A stretch of 8,115 nt of DNA, from the NCBI GenBank assembly GCA_016220125.1, contig JACRIF010000009.1:1-8115 (forward strand), written 5' to 3'. Positions 1 through 5,559 of the stretch are shown here, in pieces. Under the pieces are notes generated by a model that searched no databases, was not told where the DNA came from, and worked only from the letters and a program-made list of their open reading frames with translations. Position numbers and translations under genes: made by a program. The first letter of the stretch is position 1. Each line of letters begins with the position of its first letter. Source of the DNA: Candidatus Peregrinibacteria bacterium. Lineage in GTDB: Bacteria; Patescibacteriota; Gracilibacteria; UM-FILTER-43-11.

Positions 1-282
1 GATTTCCTTGTAATAGGGTTGGTCCTCGAATTTGTGGGCCCTGGATAAAAGGGCCTGGACATTGTTTTTGATGGCCGCGCGCAGGTACTCCTTGGCCCAC
101 GGTTTCGTTTTGTTCTGGGGAATCAAATCCAAAACAGCCATGGGATCCTTCAGTGCGCACTCCTTTTCGGGGTTGGGTGCCAAAGCGCAATCCACCTGTT
201 TTTTGGGGGTCGCGGCATACGCGGGGTTGGGCACAGCGGTTGCGACCAAAATGCCCACGCACAGGGCGCGAATGGACTGCAT
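1..282 (-). CDS. Exported protein of unknown function (N-terminal 94 residues; C-terminus outside window)
   Basis: The reverse strand reads open from an ATG at 282 to the window edge, 94 codons without a stop. The first 23 residues form a signal peptide: a short basic start (MQSIR), a hydrophobic core (ALCVGILVATAV) and an AxA-type site, NPAYA before ATPKK. The product is therefore probably secreted or periplasmic. The visible mature part is polar and charged, with two cysteines (about residues 32 and 42) and a likely helix (PWAKEYLRAAIKNN...). I recognise no family. The ATG at 282 is preceded by GGGGAGG three bases upstream, a good but rather close SD. An in-frame ATG at 378 would add 32 polar residues and bury the signal peptide; it has no SD, so 282 is preferred. 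The gene is transcribed away from the pentose phosphate cluster, and its role there is unknown. Confidence 0.8.
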   Translation of the reverse strand, partial: MQSIRALCVGILVATAVPNPAYAATPKKQVDCALAPNPEKECALKDPMAVLDLIPQNKTKPWAKEYLRAAIKNNVQALLSRAHKFEDQPYYKEI

Positions 283-400
283 TAGCCTCCCCGAGTGGTC
301 AGGCGTGTTGGACAGTGTGTCCGAGGGGTCCACAGTCTCATCGCTGACATGGGCTTGGCTTAGTCGCTCGTCAAACATAGAAAAGGGGATAATGAGGATT

Positions 401-429
401 ATTAAACCATATAAAATATATATTGTCAA
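401..429 (-). promoter_or_regulatory. Sigma70-type promoter of the minus-strand exported-protein gene
   Basis: Read on the minus strand there is a perfect -35 TTGACA (429-424), a 17-nt AT-rich spacer, and a -10 TTTAAT (406-401) that matches TATAAT at five of six bases. A TG one base before the -10 gives an extended -10 element. The expected start point is near 394, leaving a leader of about 110 nt before the ATG at 282. This is the strongest promoter-like match I found in the window. Confidence 0.7.
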
Positions 430-434
430 TATAA

Positions 435-450
435 TCGAAGGGTCGAAGGG
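435..450. repeat. Two tandem copies of TCGAAGGG in the divergent promoter region
   Basis: TCGAAGGG occurs twice back to back (435-442 and 443-450), and an inverted CTTCGA follows at 463-468. The pair lies six bases upstream of the minus-strand -35 hexamer and between the two divergent genes. That is a position where an activator or repressor could act. The repeats are short and could be chance; no known operator is recognised. Confidence 0.3.
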
Positions 451-510
451 GTAGGAAAGCGGCTTCGATATTGCGCAAGGAGATCGGGGTGTCGCATGGA
501 TTTTTCCTCA

Positions 511-540
511 TTGCAAGCATCTCTTATTTCGGTGTATCTT
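511..540 (+). promoter_or_regulatory. Weak candidate promoter for tal and the downstream cluster
   Basis: TTGCAA (511-516) and TATCTT (535-540) are separated by 18 nt; each matches its sigma70 hexamer at four of six bases. The predicted start point near 547 would leave a leader of about 20 nt before the tal ATG. This is the best candidate in the tal upstream region, but matches of this quality are common by chance. Confidence 0.3.
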
Positions 541-566
541 TACGTCTGTAAACTAACATCAAAAGT

Positions 567-1208
567 ATGAAGCTTTTCTTGGACACCGCAAACTTGGAGG
601 CCATCAAAAAATACGCCAGCTGGGGTTTGGTCGACGGCGTGACCACGAACCCCTCTTTGATCGCGAAAGAGGGCGTGCCTTTGGAAAAGCGCATCAAGGA
701 AATTTGCAAAGTGGTGAAGGGGGCGGTCAGCACCGAGGTGCTGAGCACCGATGTTGAGGGAATGCTCAAAGAGGCGCGCGTGTTCAAAAAATGGGCGAAG
801 AACATCTACGTGAAACTTCCCATGACCCCCGAGGGGCTTCAGGCCACGCAGATCCTTTCGAAAGAGGAAATTCGCATCAACATCACGCTCGTTTTTTCCG
901 CGGCCCAGGCGTTGTTGGCCGCAAAGGCGGGCGCGGCCTTTGTCAGTCCTTTTATCGGCCGTCTCGACGACATCGGCCACGATGGCATGCAGTTGATCGA
1001 GGAGATTGTCCAAATCTACCGCAACTACGATTTCAAGACCGAAATTCTTGTGGCGAGCATTCGCCTGCCACGGCAAGTGACCGAGGCCGCCATGGTTGGC
1101 GCCGATATCTGCACCGTTCCCCCCGATATCTACGACAAACTGGTGCGCCATCCCCTGACCGATGCCGGCATCAAGAAGTTTTTGGAGGATGCGAAGAAAG
1201 CGAAATAA
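567..1208 (+). CDS. tal: Transaldolase, short TalC/MipB-type
   Basis: Transfers a dihydroxyacetone unit from sedoheptulose 7-phosphate to glyceraldehyde 3-phosphate in the non-oxidative PPP, in the cytoplasm. At 213 residues it has the full length of the small (alpha/beta)8-barrel transaldolase/fructose-6-phosphate aldolase family. Visible landmarks are DTANLEAI (6-13), DGVTTNPSLI (23-32), the Schiff-base lysine K83 in YVKLPMT, NITLVFS (105-111), SPFIGRLDDIG (127-137) and ASIRLPRQV (163-171). Glu57 and Phe129 occupy the positions where family transaldolases carry Glu and Phe and fructose-6-phosphate aldolases carry Gln and Tyr, which favours transaldolase activity. The ATG at 567 gives the canonical MKLFLDTAN start; no SD precedes it (AACATCAAAAGT). 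It is the first gene of the cluster, followed by a 182-nt spacer before tkt. The family is certain; the exact activity is inferred from those two residues. Confidence 0.95.
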   Translation: MKLFLDTANLEAIKKYASWGLVDGVTTNPSLIAKEGVPLEKRIKEICKVVKGAVSTEVLSTDVEGMLKEARVFKKWAKNIYVKLPMTPEGLQATQILSKEEIRINITLVFSAAQALLAAKAGAAFVSPFIGRLDDIGHDGMQLIEEIVQIYRNYDFKTEILVASIRLPRQVTEAAMVGADICTVPPDIYDKLVRHPLTDAGIKKFLEDAKKAK

Positions 1209-1348
1209 CCTTTTGAATGAGGGTTGGTTTTTTCATCCCGACCTTGTGGAGGGATCCCTTCCCTTACGACTAGGCAAAACGGATAGCGATTTCTCGGCAA
1301 GCTCGAAATGAAAAATAATGCGAAAAGACAAATAAATTGAATGTCGTT

Positions 1349-1383
1349 AACTCGTAATTTGAAACTCGTAACTCGTAATTGGT
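1349..1383 (+). repeat. Five-heptamer array before tkt
   Basis: Five in-register 7-nt units: AACTCGT (1349), an AATT-type unit (1356), AACTCGT (1363), AACTCGT (1370) and an AATT-type unit (1377). The array ends seven bases before the tkt ATG at 1391. It matches the array before zwf at 31 of 35 positions, with 20 consecutive identical bases (1352-1371 and 5521-5540). The rest of the tal-tkt spacer (1209-1348) shows no gene. It does contain a possible 8-bp stem with two or three G-U pairs and a 10-nt loop (1220-1245) that lacks a following T-run. Confidence 0.85.
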
Positions 1384-1390
1384 TGCCCTC

Positions 1391-3298
1391 ATGTTCAAAA
1401 AATTCCCCCTTATCGGCGAGTCGCTCAAAAAGGAGCATGTCGATTTTCTCAATGTCCTCAGTAAAAGCTGCCGCAACGCCATCGTCGCCATGACGGCCAA
1501 CGCCCAATCGGGCCATCCGGGTGGGTCGTGCTCGGTCATCGACTATTTGGCGACGCTGTACGCCTTCATCATCAGCCAGACGGGCGAACCCGTGGTCGTT
1601 TCCAATGGCCATGTATCCCCGGCGGTGTACTCCATTTTGGCTGAGATGGGCTATGTTCCACGCGATAAGGTGATCAGCGGTTTCCGAAAATCGGGGAGCG
1701 TGTACGAAGGCCATGTCACCCGCCATGTGCCGGGTGTGTGGTTCGGCACGGGGCCTTTGGGCATCGGCGTTTCCGCGGCAACGGGTTTTGCGTTGGCCGA
1801 AAAAATGAGCGGAAAAAATCGCCGTGTGTTCGCCTTGGTGGGCGATGGCGAATCCGACGAGGGGCAGGTGTACGAGATGGCTCATTTTGCGAACAAATAC
1901 AATCTCGACAACCTCACGTTGTTCATGGATTACAATCAGGTCCAGCTGACCGACTCGCTCGACGAGATCATGCCGATCGACCCCAAGGCCTTTTTTGAAT
2001 CCGTGGGATGGAATGTGGTCGAGGCGGATGGACACGATTACGCCACCCTCTGGAAGGCGATCGGAAAAAGTTACAAATCCAAAAAACCAACGTTGATATT
2101 GGGTTACACCGTCATGGGGCATGGGGTCAGCTTCATGGAGGCGGACGGTCTTGATCTCAAATCCACCTGGCATGGCGTGGCGCCCAAAAAAGAGGTGGCC
2201 GACCAGGCGCTCGCGGGCGAATTGAAAATATCCGCGAAAGAAAAATCGGAGCTTGATGCCTTTCGCAAAAAAGTGAAGTGGAATCCCGCGAAACCGACCA
2301 ACACCGCTCCGCTCACTCTGATGAAATCGGTCAAAATCGGGAAGCCGAACATTTTGCCGGCAGGCACCAAGACCGATTGCCGCACGGCCTACGGAAAGGC
2401 GTTGCTCGATCTGGCGAAGCTCAACAATAACGTGATGGCGCTGACGGCCGACCTGATGGGTTCGGTGAAAACCGATATTGTGGCCAAAGAATTCCCCGAG
2501 CGCCACATCGATGTCGGCATCGCCGAGCAGCACATGGTCAGTTGCGCCGGTGCTCTCAGCTTGGCGGGGCTGATCCCGTTCGCCTCCACGTTCGGCGCCT
2601 TTATGACCAGCCGGGCCAAGGATCAGGCGCGGGTGAACGATGTGAACCGCACCAACGTCAAAATGGTCGCCACGCACTGCGGCCTCTCCGTGGGCGAGGA
2701 TGGCCCCACGCACCAGGCCATCGATGACATGGGCTCGTTTCTCGGCTTCCTCAACACCCACATCCTCGAGCCCGCGGACGCGAACCAGACCGACTTCATC
2801 ATCCGTTTCATCGCCTCCCATTACGGCAACTTCTACGTCCGCATGGGTCGCCACAAATTCAATGTGATTCTCAAGGAAATCGGAAAACCCTTTTACGATG
2901 AGCGGTACAAATTCGAATTCGGAAAAGCCGACCATATCCGCACGGGAAACAAGGTCACCGTGGTGGCCGCCGGTTCCATGGCACCCATTGCGGTGGCGGT
3001 TGCCGACAAGCTCAAGGGAAAGATTGACTTGCTCGTCATAAGCTCGTTCAGCGCCATCGACCGAAAAGCCTTGGTAGCCTCGCTCAAGAAAACCGGCAAG
3101 CTGGTCTCCATCGAAGACCATAATCCCTACAACGGTTGGGCGGCGCAACTCAACAAATCGATCGCGGAAGAGGGGTTGAAGGTTAAAATCAAAAACCTCG
3201 CGGTTCGCGAATACCAACTGTCCGGCACCGCGGATGAACTCTACGATTCCGCGGGAATCGGAATGAAAGATTTGGAGAAGGCATGCAAAACCATTTAA
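1391..3298 (+). CDS. tkt: Transketolase
   Basis: Thiamine diphosphate-dependent transfer of two-carbon ketol units between pentose phosphate pathway sugars. From the ATG at 1391 it has 635 residues, slightly shorter than the usual 660 or so, and contains all three domains. The N-terminal cofactor domain has SGHPGGS (40-46), SNGHVSPAVY (71-80), GTGPLGIG (119-126), the diphosphate/Mg motif from GDG (151-153) to N182, and H261 in TWHG. The pyrimidine domain carries the catalytic glutamate E379 in GIAEQH and DGPTH (437-441). A transketolase C-terminal domain follows. The essential histidines (42, 74, 108, 261, 441) are all present. An in-frame TTG at 1379 would add four residues but lies inside the upstream repeat, so the ATG is preferred. 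No SD is visible. A long open frame on the opposite strand is a coding shadow. Confidence 0.96.
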   Translation: MFKKFPLIGESLKKEHVDFLNVLSKSCRNAIVAMTANAQSGHPGGSCSVIDYLATLYAFIISQTGEPVVVSNGHVSPAVYSILAEMGYVPRDKVISGFRKSGSVYEGHVTRHVPGVWFGTGPLGIGVSAATGFALAEKMSGKNRRVFALVGDGESDEGQVYEMAHFANKYNLDNLTLFMDYNQVQLTDSLDEIMPIDPKAFFESVGWNVVEADGHDYATLWKAIGKSYKSKKPTLILGYTVMGHGVSFMEADGLDLKSTWHGVAPKKEVADQALAGELKISAKEKSELDAFRKKVKWNPAKPTNTAPLTLMKSVKIGKPNILPAGTKTDCRTAYGKALLDLAKLNNNVMALTADLMGSVKTDIVAKEFPERHIDVGIAEQHMVSCAGALSLAGLIPFASTFGAFMTSRAKDQARVNDVNRTNVKMVATHCGLSVGEDGPTHQAIDDMGSFLGFLNTHILEPADANQTDFIIRFIASHYGNFYVRMGRHKFNVILKEIGKPFYDERYKFEFGKADHIRTGNKVTVVAAGSMAPIAVAVADKLKGKIDLLVISSFSAIDRKALVASLKKTGKLVSIEDHNPYNGWAAQLNKSIAEEGLKVKIKNLAVREYQLSGTADELYDSAGIGMKDLEKACKTI

Positions 3299-3318
3299 AC
3301 CCGCCATTGCCCCCGACA

Positions 3319-3357
3319 ACAAATGGACAGCCACATAGACGGCACACATCCATTTGT
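3319..3357. repeat. Inverted repeat at the left edge of the 11-mer array
   Basis: ACAAATGGA (3319-3327) is the exact reverse complement of TCCATTTGT (3349-3357) inside the first 11-mer unit, with a 21-nt loop. Because four units of the array contain TCCATTTGT, the left arm could pair with any of them. There is no T-run, so it is not an ordinary intrinsic terminator. Confidence 0.6.
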
Positions 3358-3446
3358 AATCCATCTGTCATCCATTTGTAATCCATCTGTCATCCATTTG
3401 TAATCCATCTGTCATCCATTTGTAGTCAATCTGTAATCCATCTGGA
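3348..3446 (+). repeat. Nine-copy 11-nt tandem repeat before the LOG-family gene
   Basis: Nine consecutive 11-nt units fill 99 bp without a gap. Units 1-7 alternate strictly between ATCCATTTGTA and ATCCATCTGTC, which is effectively a 22-bp higher-order repeat. Units 8 (GTCAATCTGTA) and 9 (ATCCATCTGGA) have diverged. The array ends seven bases before the ATG at 3454. It fills most of the 155-nt spacer after tkt. Confidence 0.95.
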
Positions 3447-3453
3447 ATAAATT

Positions 3454-4104
3454 ATGAAATCCTCCAAGCTCAAGAAAATCACCGAAGACCATCACTTCCG
3501 TGTAGCCATTTTCGGTTCGGCCCGCATGAAGAAAAACGACCCTCGCTACAAGGATGTCTATAATTTGGCCAAAATGATCGCGGCCAAGGGGATGGATGTG
3601 GTGACGGGGGGCGGCCCCGGCATCATGGAGGCGGCCAACAAGGGGCACAAGGCAGGGCGCACGGGCAACGGAGTCCATTCCATGGGCCTGACCATCAAGT
3701 TGCCCAAGGAGCAGATCACCAACAAGCATTTGGACATCAAAAAGGAGTTTCATCGCTTCTCGAACCGCCTCGATGAATTCCTGTTTCTTTCAAATGTGGT
3801 GGTGGTGGCCCCGGGGGGCGTGGGAACCCTGTTGGAATTCATCTACAGCTGGCAACTGGTGCAAGTGAACCATATTTGCCACATTCCCATCATTTTGGTG
3901 GGCTATATGTGGCATGATTTTTTGGAATGGATGAAGAAATGGCCGATGAAGCGCGGATTCCTGGATCTCAAGGAAATGGATTGCCTGTATTCGGTCGATA
4001 CGGTCAAGGAGGCCATGGACATTATCAACAAGGCCCATCACAAATTCATGAGGGGCAAGGGGGAGCAGTGCGTGAATTACTTGAAATATAAAATCGAGGA
4101 TTAA
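3454..4104 (+). CDS. LOG-family (COG1611/TIGR00730-like) nucleotide 5'-monophosphate phosphoribohydrolase-like protein
   Basis: A 216-residue Rossmann-fold protein of the 'lysine decarboxylase-like'/LOG family. Visible motifs are VAIFGSAR (17-24), GGGPGIMEAAN (52-62), R105 in FSNRLDEF, and the family signature PGGVGTLLE (120-128). R105 and E128 fit the conserved Arg and Glu of the active site. Characterised members hydrolyse the N-glycosidic bond of nucleoside 5'-monophosphates (cytokinin ribotides in LOG, purine and pyrimidine NMPs in E. coli PpnN), releasing a base and ribose 5-phosphate; many were misannotated as lysine decarboxylases. The ribose 5-phosphate product would enter the pathway encoded around it, which may explain its place in the cluster. 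The gene ends 9 nt before gnd, so the two are probably co-transcribed. No SD is seen beyond a weak GGA. Family is confident; substrate is unknown. Confidence 0.9.
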   Translation: MKSSKLKKITEDHHFRVAIFGSARMKKNDPRYKDVYNLAKMIAAKGMDVVTGGGPGIMEAANKGHKAGRTGNGVHSMGLTIKLPKEQITNKHLDIKKEFHRFSNRLDEFLFLSNVVVVAPGGVGTLLEFIYSWQLVQVNHICHIPIILVGYMWHDFLEWMKKWPMKRGFLDLKEMDCLYSVDTVKEAMDIINKAHHKFMRGKGEQCVNYLKYKIED

Positions 4105-4113
4105 TTTTTTCCT

Positions 4114-5526
4114 ATGAAACCATTTGAGCTCGCGGTCATCGGCATGGGCGTGATGGGCCAGAATTTGGCCCGGAATTTCGCCAGCCGGAAAATTCGCACG
4201 GTGGTCTACAATCGACATTCCGAAAGGGCCGAGGCGGTCATCAAGGCGCACGGCAACGAGTATCTGGATTTCAGGAAGGACCTGAAATCCCTAGTTCGGG
4301 AATTGGAAACGCCCCGCAAGATTTTGCTCATGGTGAAAGACGGTTCGCCCGTGGATGAAATGGTCACCGAGCTGTTGCCTCATTTGTCCAAAGGCGACAT
4401 GGTCATCGACAGCGGGAACTCGAATTACAAGGACACCATTCGCCGCACACAAGCGCTCAAAAAGGAGGGCATCGAATTTGTGGGCATGGGCGTTTCGGGG
4501 GGCGAGGAGGGCGCTCTGAAAGGCCCCAGCATCATGCCGGGGGGCTCGGGAAAGACGTGGGAGGCCCTTGCGCCTTTTTTGGAAAAAATAGCGGCCAAGG
4601 ATTTTGGCGGAATGCCCTGTGTCACCCACATCGGTCCCGACGGCGCGGGCCATTATGTGAAAATGATCCACAACGGCATCGAGTACGGGGTGATGCAGAT
4701 GATGGCCGAAGCGTACGATCTGCTAAAAAATCTGTATGGTCTTTCCGCGTCCGACATTGCCAAGGTTTTTCACGGGTTCAATCGGGGGATGCTCAAGTCC
4801 TATTTGTTCGAAATCGCAGTGCCCGTGCTGTCGCGAAAAGACGATTTGTCCAAGGGGTACCTGGTCGACTCGATCCTGGACCGCGCCGGCCAGAAGGGCA
4901 CGGGTCGTTGGGCCGCGGGCGATGCGTTGGATCGTGGCATGGTGTTGCCCAGCATCACCGAGGCGGTGTTCGCGCGCAGCCTTTCCGCCATGAAGGGTCA
5001 ACGCGTTGAATTGTCCAAGGAATACAAGAAACCAACTGTGGAGCCGAACATAAAGGTGGGGGAATTTGTATCGTTGCTTGAGCAAGCGCTGTACGCCGGC
5101 ATGATCAGCGCCTACGCGCAGGGGTTCGAGCTGATGCGCGCGGCGGCCCAAGAGCAAGGATGGCCGCTCGATTTCGCCGAGATCGCCCGGGTGTGGGAAG
5201 GCGGGTGCATCATCCGCGCCGAATTGCTCAATTTTCTCCACAAGGCGTTCGTTTCGGCGAAGGGCAAGCCCACGCATCTTTTTGCCATTTCCCCGATTCG
5301 CAAGGCGCTTCAGGAGCATCTGCCCGCGTGGCGCAAAACCGTGGCCATGGCCACCGAGGCCGGAGTGCCCACGCCCGCGCTCGGCACATCGCTTAATTAC
5401 TTTGAAGGCATGACGCAAGAAGTCGTCCCCGCCAATTTCATCCAAGGCCTGCGCGATTATTTTGGCGCCCACACCTACGAGCGAACCGACCGCGAGGGAA
5501 TTTTCCACACCCCATGGAATTCGTAA
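4114..5526 (+). CDS. gnd: 6-phosphogluconate dehydrogenase, decarboxylating
   Basis: Oxidatively decarboxylates 6-phosphogluconate to ribulose 5-phosphate, producing NAD(P)H and CO2. It is 470 residues, the full length of the long homodimeric type. The N-terminal Rossmann fold has GMGVMG (10-15) and N33-R34, the usual sign of NADP preference. The catalytic domain shows S128-G-G, then K183, H186, N187 and E190 in VKMIHNGIEYG, numbered as in the sheep enzyme. R447 and H453 near the C-terminus fit the residues that reach into the partner's active site. It starts 9 nt after the LOG-family stop, behind a T-rich spacer (TTTTTTCCT) and no SD. The last two codons (Asn, Ser) and the TAA stop lie inside the heptamer array that precedes zwf; the family C-terminus is otherwise intact. 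Confidence 0.97.
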   Translation: MKPFELAVIGMGVMGQNLARNFASRKIRTVVYNRHSERAEAVIKAHGNEYLDFRKDLKSLVRELETPRKILLMVKDGSPVDEMVTELLPHLSKGDMVIDSGNSNYKDTIRRTQALKKEGIEFVGMGVSGGEEGALKGPSIMPGGSGKTWEALAPFLEKIAAKDFGGMPCVTHIGPDGAGHYVKMIHNGIEYGVMQMMAEAYDLLKNLYGLSASDIAKVFHGFNRGMLKSYLFEIAVPVLSRKDDLSKGYLVDSILDRAGQKGTGRWAAGDALDRGMVLPSITEAVFARSLSAMKGQRVELSKEYKKPTVEPNIKVGEFVSLLEQALYAGMISAYAQGFELMRAAAQEQGWPLDFAEIARVWEGGCIIRAELLNFLHKAFVSAKGKPTHLFAISPIRKALQEHLPAWRKTVAMATEAGVPTPALGTSLNYFEGMTQEVVPANFIQGLRDYFGAHTYERTDREGIFHTPWNS

Positions 5527-5552
5527 TTTGAAACTCGTAATTCGTAATTATT
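5518..5552 (+). repeat. Five-heptamer array overlapping the end of gnd and preceding zwf
   Basis: Five in-register heptamers: AATTCGT (5518), an AATT-type unit (5525), AACTCGT (5532), AATTCGT (5539) and an AATT-type unit (5546). The first unit and two bases of the second encode the last two residues and the stop codon of gnd. The array ends seven bases before the zwf ATG, the same distance as the matching array before tkt, and is 31/35 identical to it. Confidence 0.85.
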
Positions 5553-5559
5553 GATTGAA

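Noticed and set aside
32..454. 140-codon + strand open frame at the left end
   Set aside because: It overlaps the minus-strand signal-peptide gene and its promoter. The + strand translation is Ser/Trp-rich with no domain, while the minus strand has SD, signal peptide and promoter.
1250..1259. AGGGATCCCT palindrome after tal as an operator
   Set aside because: Several perfect 10-bp palindromes are expected by chance in 8 kb, and nothing else supports it.
1130..3364. 744-codon open frame antisense to tkt and the end of tal
   Set aside because: It mirrors the tkt codon pattern, gives a His/Gly/Arg-rich sequence with no recognisable domain, and its start lies in the 11-mer array. tkt on the + strand is unambiguous.
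3348..3446. CRISPR array
   Set aside because: Units are contiguous 11-mers without unique spacers, and no cas genes are present.
4723..5508. 261-codon antisense open frame in gnd
   Set aside because: A coding shadow: low-complexity His/Arg/Gly-rich translation with no signal, and gnd has all of its catalytic residues.
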